Origin: Microbacterium murale
Lineage (GTDB): Bacteria > Actinomycetota > Actinomycetes > Actinomycetales > Microbacteriaceae
NCBI RefSeq assembly: GCF_030815955.1
Contig: NZ_JAUSXK010000001.1
Location: 2,542,001-2,606,000 of the forward strand
Length of the DNA stretch: 64,000 nt
Direction of reading: 5' to 3'
Part shown: positions 51,480-60,631 of the stretch, piece by piece
Layout: each line of letters opens with the position of its first letter
How positions within the stretch are numbered: position 1 is the first letter of the stretch
The notes under the pieces: generated by a model
Database searches by the model: none
Told to the model about the DNA's origin: nothing
What the model saw: the letters and a program-made list of their open reading frames with translations, nothing else
Position numbers and translations under genes: made by a program

Positions 51480-51573
51480 CACCTGCGCGGCCACTCGGGC
51501 TCACCATCGCGAGCGAGCAATCGATGTCGTTCGCGTAGCGGCCGCGAGCGGATGAGCCCGAGTGGCGCAGGTG
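51480..51573 (-). repeat. Long hairpin between hydrolase and Gfo/Idh genes
   Basis: Left arm 51480-51503 (CACCTGCGC, GGC bulge, CACTCGGGCTCA) pairs with 51553-51573 (TGAGCCCGAGTG, GCGCAGGTG): 21 pairs with a 3-base bulge and a 49-base loop that can form an inner stem. It directly follows the hydrolase stop; likely a terminator or processing element. Confidence 0.7.
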
Positions 51574-52296
51574 TTACGCGTGAGCCCAGTGGGCCTCGAG
51601 TTCGCGCGCGACGTCGGCCGGACGCTCGATCATCGGCCAGTGTGAGCTGCGCAGCTTGAAGACTGCACGTGCCCGTGTGGCATTGCCGAGTTCGTCGGCG
51701 AAGCGGTGGGGAAGGAAGGGGTCGTCCAGGCCCCAGATCACGAGCGCTGGCGCGGTGACGTTGCTCAAGCCCGGCTTCCATTCCGCCCCGACCTCGATCG
51801 CGGAGCGGTAGAGGGCGAGGATGCTTGCTCGCATGGTGGCATCGAGATGGTGCACTGATTCGTGTGCCGCGTCGCGCGGCATCTGCGCCTCGATGAGGCT
51901 TGCTGCGAACTCGTCGAGGTCGAGGTCCGCCATCCATTGCTCGCCCTCGCCTGGCGTCTGCCAGATCTTGGCGAGGTAGTGCCACGGATACTCCGGATCG
52001 ATGGGCCCGCTGATGCCCGTCCAGGTTCGCACCAGGTCCGGTCGGACAGACGCGAGACGGCCCGTGAGCAGAGATCCCCAGTCATGACCGACGAGGTCCA
52101 CGGGTTCGCCGATCTCTGCGATGCGCTGAATGAGCCAGTCGAGATACTCCTCTTTCGTCGACGTGAATCCCGCTGGCAGGGGCGTTCCGAACCCCGGGAG
52201 ATCGATCGTCACAATATCTTCGCGGTGAAGATGAGAACGAACGGTGTCCCAAAGCCGGTGGGTATCGGGTACACCGTGGACGAGAACTGCAGGCAT
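51574..52296 (-). CDS. Alpha/beta hydrolase, epoxide hydrolase/haloalkane dehalogenase-like
   Basis: A 240-aa hydrolase with HGVPDTHRLWD (HG oxyanion), nucleophile Asp in LVGHDWGSLLTG, Asp in WGLDDPFLPH and His in RSSHWPMIERP. An Asp nucleophile rather than Ser indicates the epoxide hydrolase/dehalogenase group. ATG 52296 has GGAG eight bases upstream. Lies 146 bp after the quinone reductase gene. Confidence 0.85.
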   Translation of the reverse strand: MPAVLVHGVPDTHRLWDTVRSHLHREDIVTIDLPGFGTPLPAGFTSTKEEYLDWLIQRIAEIGEPVDLVGHDWGSLLTGRLASVRPDLVRTWTGISGPIDPEYPWHYLAKIWQTPGEGEQWMADLDLDEFAASLIEAQMPRDAAHESVHHLDATMRASILALYRSAIEVGAEWKPGLSNVTAPALVIWGLDDPFLPHRFADELGNATRARAVFKLRSSHWPMIERPADVARELEAHWAHA

Positions 52297-52442
52297 TTCG
52301 GATTCTCCATTTCGATTGTTGTTGGGAAGGCACTAGCGCTCGGATGTTGCGGGGTCGCTGTTGAGGCGTCCCGGTGTTGCCGTGTGGGGGACCCTGCCCC
52401 CACACGCGGGTGTGGCTCGGCGGACCCTGATGGCGTGAAGAG

Positions 52443-53348
52443 TCAGGGAATGAGGATGACTTTGCCGCCGGTGTGGCCGGTGGCGACGAGGCGATGGGCT
52501 TCCGCGGCGTCGGCGAGCGGGAAGCTTCGGCCGATGCGCGTGGTCCATTCGCCCGCGGCGATCAGTTCGAGGGCCTTTCGGACGGGGCGGTGGTCCCGGT
52601 TGCCACTGTGTCCCGCGCTGAACTCAACGCCGTGTCGGGCCGCGTCGCGGTCGGCGAGCGTCACCATCCGGTCGGGACTGCCGAGGACCTCGACGAGGTC
52701 GGGAAGCAGACCTTTGCCCGCGGTGTCGAGTGCGGCGTCGACCCCGCTGGGCGCTGCGGCGCGGATGCGACCGACCAGGCCAGGACCGTGGGCGACGGGG
52801 GTGGCACCGATGCTCCTGACGAAGTCGGCGTTGGCCTCGCTCGCGACGCCGATCACCGTCACATCCTGATGTCGCGCGAACTGTACGGCGGCACTGCCCA
52901 ATGCGCCGCTTGCGCCGGTGACCACGAGCGTCTCACCCGCGCGCAGATGTAGGAGCCCCAGTGCTCGTGCCGCATTGTCGGCGCCGATGACGGTGGCTGC
53001 GGCGTCCTCGAAGGAAACGCCGTCGGGGATCGTCGTGTAGTTGCTGCTGACCGTGTATTCGGCGTAGGAGCCTTGGGTAGCGGAATCCGGCCACCCAGCA
53101 ACGCGTTTGCCGACCAGGTCCTCGTCGACGCCTGGGCCGACCGCCTCGACGACGCCGGCGAACTCGAATCCGATGATGGCAGGTGCCTGAAGGTGGAAGG
53201 CGCCGGCACGCGCGAGGATCTCCGCGGGGTTCACCCCGGCAGCGTGAACCCGAGCCAGTACCTGACCTCGACCGGGATCTGGTCGCGGAGCATCCGAGAC
53301 CCGGAGTACCGAGGGATTCCCGAACGAGGTGATGACAGCAGCTTTCAT
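52443..53348 (-). CDS. NADP-dependent quinone oxidoreductase (zinc-free MDR family)
   Basis: A 301-aa medium-chain reductase: ARVHAAGVNPAEILARAG, IIGFEFAGVVEAVGPGV, and nucleotide loop VVTGASGALGSAAVQFARH. There are no zinc ligands, as in QOR-type enzymes that reduce quinones or enones with NADPH. It is divergent to nothing and downstream of the MerR gene on the same strand, a pairing often seen for redox-sensing MerR regulators. Confidence 0.88.
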   Translation of the reverse strand: MKAAVITSFGNPSVLRVSDAPRPDPGRGQVLARVHAAGVNPAEILARAGAFHLQAPAIIGFEFAGVVEAVGPGVDEDLVGKRVAGWPDSATQGSYAEYTVSSNYTTIPDGVSFEDAAATVIGADNAARALGLLHLRAGETLVVTGASGALGSAAVQFARHQDVTVIGVASEANADFVRSIGATPVAHGPGLVGRIRAAAPSGVDAALDTAGKGLLPDLVEVLGSPDRMVTLADRDAARHGVEFSAGHSGNRDHRPVRKALELIAAGEWTTRIGRSFPLADAAEAHRLVATGHTGGKVILIP

Positions 53349-53538
53349 GATTATCCTTCTCCTTCATTGCGAAGCCGGCGGCACTTCCGCTGCGGCGTGC
53401 TCGCTCGCGGACGCCCGCAAGTGAGGCCGATTCCCATCTGTCTTCAGACTTCAGGACCGTTCAGTACACATCTAACATGGACGGGCACAGATTTATTCGC
53501 AAGGCCTCAACTGTTCGGGCAGGCGTCTGGCACGGGCC

Positions 53539-54282
53539 TCAGGCCTGCGCGTTCGCGCCGCCTTCGGCCCGCGCGAGCTCGATCGCCCGCGCCATGACAT
53601 CGCGCTGCGCGGGGTTGTACAGCGTGCTCATCGTCTCGGCCAACGCAGCCTGTGCGGCGCCGCGTGGCACGCTCATGTGCCCAGAAGGATCCGTGAGCCA
53701 CGGGTATCTGCTGAACACCAGGGCCAGCTCGGGGGCGAAGCGTTGGGCAAGGCGGCCGCGGACGTCCTCGCCTGCATCCGGCGGGAGGGCGTCGAACTCC
53801 TGGGCGGCCTCATCCGACCGGCCTGCCTCATCGAGCAGCATCTGGCGCATATCCGCCAAGGCCCGATCGTCATACAGCCGCGTCGACAGGAGGAGCGCCG
53901 CCTTCTCGGCCGAAGAGAGTCGGTCGGCGACGTCTTTGAACTCGACGGGGAGCCACGCCGAGAAGCCACCGTCGAGGATTGCGCCGATATCAGCGCGCAT
54001 TTGCTTCAATCGTTTGATCTCGATGTCGAGCTCTGCGTCGATCGCTCTGAGGGGTTCCTGCGGTCGCTCAGACGACGCCACCTCTTCGATCCGGTCGAGG
54101 GGTACGCCGATCTCGCGCAGCCGACGAATCTGCAGCAGTCGCAGCAGATGCGTCGCTCCGTAGCTCTTGTAACCGTTGGAGCGACGCTCGGGTTGATCTA
54201 GCAGCCCTACGCGGTGGTAGTGGCGGATGGCGTTGACGGTCGTCCCCGCGAGCGCGGCGAGTTCGCTCGTGCTCCAAGGCAT
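53539..54282 (-). CDS. MerR-family regulator
   Basis: A 247-aa regulator. The N-terminal winged helix is WSTSELAALAGTTVNAIRHY, RVGLLDQPERRSNGYKSYG and the dimer helix LDIEIKRLKQMRADIGAIL. A C-terminal ~120-residue domain is unlike metal-binding MerR ends and may bind a ligand. GATAAT ends six bases before ATG 54282, so leaderless. Likely controls the quinone reductase 190 bp downstream. Confidence 0.85.
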   Translation of the reverse strand: MPWSTSELAALAGTTVNAIRHYHRVGLLDQPERRSNGYKSYGATHLLRLLQIRRLREIGVPLDRIEEVASSERPQEPLRAIDAELDIEIKRLKQMRADIGAILDGGFSAWLPVEFKDVADRLSSAEKAALLLSTRLYDDRALADMRQMLLDEAGRSDEAAQEFDALPPDAGEDVRGRLAQRFAPELALVFSRYPWLTDPSGHMSVPRGAAQAALAETMSTLYNPAQRDVMARAIELARAEGGANAQA

Positions 54283-54326
54283 GACCCGATTATCGCGGGT
54301 GCCTCGCCCGCGGGGCGCGATCCCGC

Positions 54327-55883
54327 TCATCCGCCTACAGGTGCCAGTGCGCATTCGGCATCGCGGGCCGGCACCTCGAGGTCGATCAGATAGGTCGCGA
54401 CCGCCTCTTCGACACAGTCGTTGCCGGACAGCAGCGCGCCGTGCTGGTCTCCCACGACCGTCAGCAGCGATCCTCCGAGAGTCTCCGCGAGTCGGATGCC
54501 GCCAGCGTGCGGTGTTGCAGGGTCGCCGGTCACCGACACCGTGAGGGTCGGCGGCAGCCCCTGGATGCTATCGGCGTATGGGAAGCCCAGCGTCGGCTCG
54601 ACGGGCCATCCCTCGCAGAGGTCTGTTGTTCCGCGGACGGGGGTTCCGGGGTCGAGGAACGGTGCCGCATCGAGCGCCGTTCGCTCCAACTCAGCGAGGT
54701 CGGCCGGGGTGAAGCGGTCCTCGTCCAGGCAGTTGATCGCCAGGGTCGCTTCGGTGCCGTTGTCGTACGTGCCTTCTGGGGTGCGACCGAGGTAGAAGTC
54801 CCGCATGCCGAGCATGATGGTTCCGTCTCCCTGCGCGAGTGCGGAGAGGCCCTGGGTCATCACGGGCCAGGTCTCGGAGCTGTAGAACCCCGTCACCATC
54901 GCGTCGCTCACATCGGCGAAGGTGAGTTCGCGTCCGGAGGCGGTCATGATCGGCGAGTCGACGAGCGGGCGAGTCAGTCGCTGGTACTCCGCGGTGGCCA
55001 CGGCCGGATCGTCGCCGATCGCGCACTCTTCTTGCTGGGCGCAGAAGGTAGCGAACTGTTCGAAGGCCGCCTGGAAGCCTGCCCACTGCTGCTCGCGACG
55101 CTCGAAAGTGGTCGCGTGCGGATCCATCGCACCGTCCAGAACGAGAGCTCGCACATTGTCGGGGAACATCTCCGCGTAAACGGCGCCCAGTCGCGTGCCG
55201 TAACTCGAGCCTGCGAATGAGAGGGCGGAATCGCCGAGCACCGCGCGGATGACGTCCATGTCGCGCGCCACATCGCGGGTACCGAGGTGGGCCAGCGCGT
55301 GTTCACCCCCGACGCTCTCGGCACACGCCTCCACAAGAGGGCGCACTCCCGTGTACGACAGCTGGCTCGCACTTCCGGCCCCCGCGTCACGTTCCGCGTC
55401 GCTATAGCAATCGATCGCGGGCACGGTGGCTCCCGTGCCGCGCGGATCGAAGCCGACGATGTCGAACTGCTCGGTCAGGGCATTGTCTCCCCAGATATCG
55501 GCGAGTTGTGCCGCGTATCCAACCCCGGGGAACCCCGGTCCTCCCGGGTTGACTATGAGGGAGCCGATCGGTTCGTCGTCGCGCGCCGGCACCCGGAACA
55601 CCGCGATCTGCGCCGACTCCCCGTCAGCATCCTCATAGTCCAGTGGTACCTGCACATGTCCGCATTCCCCCGCGATGACCTTCTCAGGGAGGAAGCCCGG
55701 CAGCTCGCATGGTTCCAGAGTCAGCTGCTGCTCGTAGAATCGCCCAAGCTCTGCATCTGACGAGGCTTCAGGCGTCGAGGTTGCGGGGGTGCACGCCGTG
55801 GCGGCGAAGACGACGGATACCGCCGCGGCGAGTGCTGCGTACAGGCGACGCTGGAGCGGTCGCCGAGGGGAATGTTTCTTCAT
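54327..55883 (-). CDS. Lipoprotein alpha/beta hydrolase, TAP/SlpD peptidase-like
   Basis: A 518-aa exported hydrolase. Lipoprotein signal (LYAALAAAVSVVFAATACTP, lipobox with Cys about 31). Core: LIVNPGGPGFPGVGYA, nucleophile Ser in LSFAGSSYGTRLGAVYAE, Asp in VSVTGDPATPH and His in VVGDQHGALL, with a C-terminal TAP-like domain. This is the Streptomyces tripeptidyl aminopeptidase family. ATG 55883; no strong site. Stands between the MerR gene and module B. Confidence 0.88.
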   Translation of the reverse strand: MKKHSPRRPLQRRLYAALAAAVSVVFAATACTPATSTPEASSDAELGRFYEQQLTLEPCELPGFLPEKVIAGECGHVQVPLDYEDADGESAQIAVFRVPARDDEPIGSLIVNPGGPGFPGVGYAAQLADIWGDNALTEQFDIVGFDPRGTGATVPAIDCYSDAERDAGAGSASQLSYTGVRPLVEACAESVGGEHALAHLGTRDVARDMDVIRAVLGDSALSFAGSSYGTRLGAVYAEMFPDNVRALVLDGAMDPHATTFERREQQWAGFQAAFEQFATFCAQQEECAIGDDPAVATAEYQRLTRPLVDSPIMTASGRELTFADVSDAMVTGFYSSETWPVMTQGLSALAQGDGTIMLGMRDFYLGRTPEGTYDNGTEATLAINCLDEDRFTPADLAELERTALDAAPFLDPGTPVRGTTDLCEGWPVEPTLGFPYADSIQGLPPTLTVSVTGDPATPHAGGIRLAETLGGSLLTVVGDQHGALLSGNDCVEEAVATYLIDLEVPARDAECALAPVGG

Positions 55884-56016
55884 GACGTCCAGACCACACC
55901 CTGTTCTCGCAACAGGGTCAAGCGGAGCCTCCGGTCCTTCCGACGTCTTGACGGGTCGAGCACATCTGAGGCGACGTCGATCCGGAGAGCGTCGGACGGG
56001 CACGGGCAGAGTGGTA

Positions 56017-56030
56017 GTGACGCTTGTCAC
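56017..56030. promoter_or_regulatory. Candidate response-regulator site upstream of module B
   Basis: GTGAC-GCTT-GTCAC, 55-68 bases before the small membrane gene, followed by a weaker GTGAT...GCCAC pair. Its flank GGTAGTGAC matches the module A site read from the other strand. Confidence 0.6.
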
Positions 56031-56084
56031 AAGAAGTGATGATGCTTGCCACTGTCGCGTGAGCGGCCGGCCCGCGAGGCTGGA

Positions 56085-56330
56085 ATGGTGAAAATACTGG
56101 ATGTCTTGTTGAACGTGGTCATGGTGTTGGCGATTGTGGTGTTCTCTTCCTACGTCGCCTTTTACTATTACGGGATCGGGCTGTTCGCTTCGCTTCCCGG
56201 GGGAGTGGGGGACTTCTTCCTGGATAACGGCGTGATCCAGTGGGTGGTGCTGGCGGTTCTGGTCGCAGCCGTGATCGGGAAGATCGCGGTCCGGGGTGCG
56301 ATGAGGAGACGGGTGCGAAGCGAGACGTGA
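56085..56330 (+). CDS. 81-aa two-helix membrane protein, module copy B
   Basis: Paralogue of the 45884 gene: VKILDVLLNVVMVLAIVVFS, then VIQWVVLAVLVAAVIGKIAV and an Arg-rich tail. The ATG at 56085 has GAGG six bases upstream. TGATG couples it to the kinase exactly as in copy A. First gene of the B module. Confidence 0.8.
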   Translation: MVKILDVLLNVVMVLAIVVFSSYVAFYYYGIGLFASLPGGVGDFFLDNGVIQWVVLAVLVAAVIGKIAVRGAMRRRVRSET

Positions 56331-57457
56331 TGATCGAGGAGTCGATCTCCAGCGAGGATCCGATGGCGTCGCGAATGCGACGGCATGCGATGGTCACTGC
56401 CGTACTAACCATCGCGCCGCTGACCTTGCTCGGAGTGGCTCTGACGACCAGAAGCTGGGGGGAAGGTCTCGTTACCGCCCTGTGCCTCTTGCTTGTGCTC
56501 GGTGTGCTGCGCGAGTGGAATCTCGATGGTTACCCGCCCCGATCGGTGTTCGCGGTTGTCGTGACAGCCATGGCGTGGGTCGCCGGCGCTGCGTTAACGA
56601 CGAGCCCGTTGGGGTTCTTCCCGCTCGCCCTCGTCGGCGCTCTGATGCTCGCGCGCGTTCGCCGACGATTCCTGTGGATCGGGCTCTTCGCGCTTGCAGT
56701 GGCCTCGATGGGCACGGCGGCGTTCGTCTTCCACCCGTTCACCACACAGCGGGCGGCGACCTATCTTCTGCTGCCGTCTCTCGGTGTTCTCTTCGTCGCC
56801 GCGGTGATCGTCATTAGCGAACGGGCCTGGTCGATCGCGCAACGATTCGAGCGCATGAGAGAGATGGAGACCCAGCTGGCGGTCGCACGGGAGCGGGCCA
56901 GGTTCGTCAACGATCTGCACGACATTCAGGGGCAGTCTCTTCACGTGATCAAACTGAAATCCGCGGTTGCGCGCCAGATGGTGCGTGACGATCCGGAGCG
57001 CGCAGAATCCGAGATGCTCGAGATCCAGCGCCTGGCTCGCGAAACCATCTCGGAGACGCGCGCCATGACCGTCAACCGATACGAGCTCAACCTCGCTGTG
57101 GAACTCGAGAACGCGAAGCGCCTCTGCCAGTCGGCCGGCATCGCCGTGGACACACACGTCGATTTGGCCGAGGGGGCCTCAGCCCCGCCGATTCTCGCTC
57201 ATGTGCTGCGCGAGGCGACGACCAACCTGCTGCGCCATGCGCAACCCACCATGGTTACCATCACAGCATCCGCGCTGATAGTGGAAGTGGCGAACGACGG
57301 CGTTGCCGAGGCTTCAACTGGTCCGGAGCATGGACTCGCGCGACTGCGAGAGCGAGTGGGGGCCGCGGGGGGCAGGATGACAGTGACGCGCGAGCCGAAC
57401 CTGTTCGTCGTTCGTGCAGATTTCTCCCCCGACCGTCTCGACGAGGTGAGGTCATGA
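56330..57457 (+). CDS. HisKA_3-type sensor histidine kinase, module copy B
   Basis: A 375-aa kinase with the same plan as copy A: membrane segments in about residues 20-160, FVNDLHDIQGQSLHVIKLKS (phospho-His), N-box LREATTNLLRHAQP and EHGLARLRERVGAAGG. Much identity in the kinase core, lower in the membrane part, so the signal may differ. Overlaps the regulator by four bases. Confidence 0.9.
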   Translation: MIEESISSEDPMASRMRRHAMVTAVLTIAPLTLLGVALTTRSWGEGLVTALCLLLVLGVLREWNLDGYPPRSVFAVVVTAMAWVAGAALTTSPLGFFPLALVGALMLARVRRRFLWIGLFALAVASMGTAAFVFHPFTTQRAATYLLLPSLGVLFVAAVIVISERAWSIAQRFERMREMETQLAVARERARFVNDLHDIQGQSLHVIKLKSAVARQMVRDDPERAESEMLEIQRLARETISETRAMTVNRYELNLAVELENAKRLCQSAGIAVDTHVDLAEGASAPPILAHVLREATTNLLRHAQPTMVTITASALIVEVANDGVAEASTGPEHGLARLRERVGAAGGRMTVTREPNLFVVRADFSPDRLDEVRS

Positions 57458-58071
57458 CGGCCGATGATGTCATCCGGGTGGTGCTCGTCGACGACGAGCA
57501 CCTGTTGCGCTCGGCTCTCGCGATCTTGCTCCCGTCGGACGGAACGATCGAAATTGTCGCCGAGGCTGCGGACGGCGCCGCAGCCGTGGCGGCCACGCTT
57601 CGATTCACCCCCGACGTCGTCGTCATCGACCTGGAGATGCCGGAGATGGACGGGCTCGAGGCTGTCGCACGGATCAAAGAGCACATACCCGACCAACCTG
57701 TTCTGATGCTCACGCGGCATGCCCGCCCGGGGGTGCTTCGGCGGGCGCTCGGACTCGGCGTGCGCGGCTTCCTCAGCAAGAACACCGAGCCGGAGGAGAT
57801 CGCTGTCGTGATCCGCGAGATATCAGCGGGCGGGCGTTGGATCGGTCGTGACGTGCTAGAGGTCTCTGTCGTAGACGATTCGCCCCTCACCGATCGCGAG
57901 ACGGACGTCCTGCGCGCCGCTTACGGCGGCTATTCGGTCAAAGAGATCGCGCGCACCCTGCATCTCGCGCCGGGAACGGTCCGGAACTACCTGTCGAGCG
58001 CGATGCAGAAGACGGGCACTTCGACGCGCTACCGTGCGGCTCACCTCGCCGCCGATCGTGGCTGGCTCTGA
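57454..58071 (+). CDS. LuxR/NarL-type response regulator, module copy B
   Basis: A 205-aa regulator with VVLVDDEHLL, Asp in VVVIDLEMPEMDG, MLTRHARPGVLRRAL, FLSKNTEP and HTH LTDRETDVLRAAYGGYSVKE, IARTLHLAPGTVRNYLSSAM. The recognition helix (LAPGTVRNYLSSAMQKT) is identical to copy A, so both regulators probably bind the same sites. Confidence 0.92.
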   Translation: MTADDVIRVVLVDDEHLLRSALAILLPSDGTIEIVAEAADGAAAVAATLRFTPDVVVIDLEMPEMDGLEAVARIKEHIPDQPVLMLTRHARPGVLRRALGLGVRGFLSKNTEPEEIAVVIREISAGGRWIGRDVLEVSVVDDSPLTDRETDVLRAAYGGYSVKEIARTLHLAPGTVRNYLSSAMQKTGTSTRYRAAHLAADRGWL

Positions 58072-58118
58072 CTTCGGCGACCGATCCGCTCGCGCGTGCC
58101 GGATGGTCTGATGACATC

Positions 58119-58132
58119 TGACACTACTGTCG
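58119..58132. promoter_or_regulatory. Candidate response-regulator site upstream of CPBP copy B
   Basis: TGAC-ACTACT-GTCG, a weaker relative of the GTGAC-N5-GTCAC palindrome, 28-41 bases before the start codon. Confidence 0.4.
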
Positions 58133-58159
58133 CGGCGCGCGGCTGCCGAGGCTGGGTTT

Positions 58160-59191
58160 ATGCATCGAGACAACCCGCATCCTGTCATCGACAGGGGCAG
58201 GCTTTTCCGTCCAGATAAGACCTCTCAACGCGGACGGGCCGTCCCGCCTGGCGTCGAGTATCACCGCACCTTGGCCGGCGAGAAGCGCCGCGTCGGCCGG
58301 GGGATCCTCGCGATTGTGCTGCTCCTCGGCGGCATGTGGGCGGGCATCCTCGGATCCGTTCTCCTGGCGCGAATGTTCGACCAGGCTGTGGGCATCCCCC
58401 CGACGGCTGAGGGCCGAGGGGGACTCACCCCGTCGATGCACATCCTGGGCATGTTCGCGAACGCCCTGCTGATTCCGTTGAGCGCGCTCATCCAGCGCTG
58501 GCTCTACGGCGTGCCCTTCGCGTCCTTCTACTCCGTCTTCTCACGCTTCCGATTCAGCCTCTTCACCCGCGCTCTCTTCATCGTCGTGCCGGTCTTTATC
58601 GTCATGAACGTGGTCGGCAGCTTCCTGCTTCCAACCGAGTCGGTGGTGTGGGTCCAGAGCGAGGCGCTCTGGATGCTCGCCGGAACGCTGCTCCTGGTGC
58701 CGTTACAGGCCACGGCCGAGGAGTTCGGGCTGCGAGGGCTCGTGTTCCGAGTAGCGAGCAGCTGGGGGCGTGGACCGCGCACGTCGCTCGTTCTCGGCAT
58801 CGCCGTCACGGGCTTCGCCTTCGCCGCGCTTCATCTGGCGATGGACCCGTGGCTGTGGGTATGGTACTTCCTGCTCGCAATCACGACGTGCCTGATCACC
58901 TGGCGCTCGGGGGGTATCGAGATCGCCATCGTGCTCCACGTGGCTTTCAACACCCTCAACTACGTCTTCGCCGTCGGCACGAGCGGCGACCTGAGCGGCG
59001 CCAGCGACCGCTCGGGGAGCAACTCGATGATCGCCGTCAGCTTTATTCTTCCGGCCCTCATCTTCATCGCAGCCACCATCGTGGTGTGGTTCCGGACCCG
59101 GCGCACCGGACCGATCACGACCCCACCCGCGGACTGGCGGCCCGACGACTGGCAGAGCTTGCACGGCATCGCAGAACGTCGTCCCCGCTGA
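58160..59191 (+). CDS. CPBP intramembrane metalloprotease, module copy B
   Basis: A 343-aa membrane protein with TAEEFGLRGLV (EExxxR), AFAALHLAMDP (FxxxH) and VLHVAFNTLN (HxxxN). It has an extra ~50-residue hydrophilic N-terminus relative to copy A and only family-level similarity to it. It lies 88 bp after the regulator, so may be read from the same operon or from its own palindromic promoter. Confidence 0.87.
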   Translation: MHRDNPHPVIDRGRLFRPDKTSQRGRAVPPGVEYHRTLAGEKRRVGRGILAIVLLLGGMWAGILGSVLLARMFDQAVGIPPTAEGRGGLTPSMHILGMFANALLIPLSALIQRWLYGVPFASFYSVFSRFRFSLFTRALFIVVPVFIVMNVVGSFLLPTESVVWVQSEALWMLAGTLLLVPLQATAEEFGLRGLVFRVASSWGRGPRTSLVLGIAVTGFAFAALHLAMDPWLWVWYFLLAITTCLITWRSGGIEIAIVLHVAFNTLNYVFAVGTSGDLSGASDRSGSNSMIAVSFILPALIFIAATIVVWFRTRRTGPITTPPADWRPDDWQSLHGIAERRPR

Positions 59192-59503
59192 CCTGTCAAG
59201 GAGTCGCCATGCCGTGGCAGCAGGCGCCGAGCGCTGTGGCGATCTCATCACGATGATCGGTGAGGAACAGTATGCGCGACGACCTCCAGAGGTCGCTCCA
59301 GCTCGAGTAGCGGCTCCCCTCTCGGGTGCACGGGTCGCTCGGACCGGAGTCTTGGGAAGCCTGTCCTTCAGTAGCGGTGGTCGCCGCAGCATGAACCCAG
59401 ACGCTTTGTCTGCAGCAGCTGAGGCGCCCGTCAGCGACCGCGGGAGCGGCGCGCCCGCGGTCGCACTTGACCTTGTTCCGACAACACGATGTGGACTGTC
59501 CGA
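59192..59503. other. No convincing gene; GC-rich spacer
   Basis: A minus-strand stretch reading SSWSDLWRSSRILFLTDHRD has weak coding character but no good start, and could be a remnant. TTGACC (59467-59472) may be the -35 of the glycosyltransferase. Nothing else is seen. Confidence 0.35.
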
Positions 59504-60631
59504 ATGCGTATCCTGTTCTGTGCCGCACCCGCTGGCGGTCATCTGTTTCCGATACTCCCCCTGGCCGACGCCGCCGTGGACGCCGGGGACGACGTGGCCA
59601 TCCTCACCGGACGCGGCGGAGCCGCCTTCGTGCCCGGATGGACCGTGTTGGAGCACGGCCCATCGATGGCGGAAGCTCTCGCCCAGGCGGCGGAGAAGTT
59701 CCCGGGGGAGGACGGCACGCAGCCCGGCGCGGCGACGATCGAACTCTTCGGGGGCATCCGTGTCGAGGGTGCCGCAGCGGACGGTGCCCTCGACGCGGCC
59801 CGTTCCTTCGCGCCGGATCTCATCGTGGCCGAGGCATTCGACGAGGTGGGCCCGTTCATCGCGAGCGTGCTCGGGGTGCCGCACGTCGCCCACGCGCTGA
59901 CGGGGCCGGTGCCGCCGGAGATGCTGGCAGCGATTGCGGCCAGGGCGGATGTCGTCATCGCCTGCGCCGGTGCCGTGCGCGCACCGCGCACGGCACTCGT
60001 CGACCCCTACCCCGAGACGCTCCTCGCCGACGCCGAACGATCGGATGCGGCCGATCGATTGCCGATTCGGCCCGCCGTCCACGCGGAGCAGAGCGAAGCC
60101 TCACTCTTCTCGCCCAGAGCGGAGGGGCGTCCGCGCGTGCTCGTGAGCATGGGGACGGTCGTCACCGATCTCGATGTCATCCGACCGCTCGCCGGCGCCG
60201 CCGTGCGAGCCGGAGCCGAGGCGATAGTCACGACGCCGCGCGATGTCCCCACCCCCGCGGGAGACCGTGCGCACGAGAGATGGGTGGGCTTCGCGCCGCT
60301 GAGCGAGCTCCTGCCGCACGTGGACGCGATCATCAGTGCCGGCGGTACCGGCACCGTGCTCGCCGCGCTCTCGGCGGGAGTGCCCGTCGTCATCCATCCG
60401 CTCCTCGCCGATCAGCCCTGGAACGCCCGACGCCTCCAGGAGCGCGGGGTCGCCGTCACCATCGACGAGGTGCGCGATGCAGAGAACGCGGTGCGTTCGG
60501 TGCTCGCCGACGATCGCTACCGCTCGAGCGCCCGTGAACTGCAGAGAGAGATTCGCACGCTGCCCACCGCCACCGATGTGCTCGTGCAGCTGCGCTCGTG
60601 GATCCCGCAGCCCGACGCGTCCGACGTCTGA
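59504..60631 (+). CDS. GT-B glycosyltransferase, MGT/UGT type
   Basis: A 375-aa GT1-like enzyme: MRILFCAAPAGGHLFPILPL (acceptor-side start), RPRVLVSMGTVVTDLDVI, and the donor-binding VDAIISAGGTGTVLAALSAG, IHPLLADQPWNARRLQERG. It would glycosylate a small molecule, as in macrolide-type detoxification or natural product tailoring. ATG 59504 starts at the conserved strand; 59489 is an upstream alternative. Confidence 0.85.
   Translation: MRILFCAAPAGGHLFPILPLADAAVDAGDDVAILTGRGGAAFVPGWTVLEHGPSMAEALAQAAEKFPGEDGTQPGAATIELFGGIRVEGAAADGALDAARSFAPDLIVAEAFDEVGPFIASVLGVPHVAHALTGPVPPEMLAAIAARADVVIACAGAVRAPRTALVDPYPETLLADAERSDAADRLPIRPAVHAEQSEASLFSPRAEGRPRVLVSMGTVVTDLDVIRPLAGAAVRAGAEAIVTTPRDVPTPAGDRAHERWVGFAPLSELLPHVDAIISAGGTGTVLAALSAGVPVVIHPLLADQPWNARRLQERGVAVTIDEVRDAENAVRSVLADDRYRSSARELQREIRTLPTATDVLVQLRSWIPQPDASDV

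Noticed and set aside
51480..51573. Hairpin considered as an integron attC site
   Set aside because: No integron integrase, no cassette array and no conserved R-box GTTRRRY ends; terminator or processing element is simpler.
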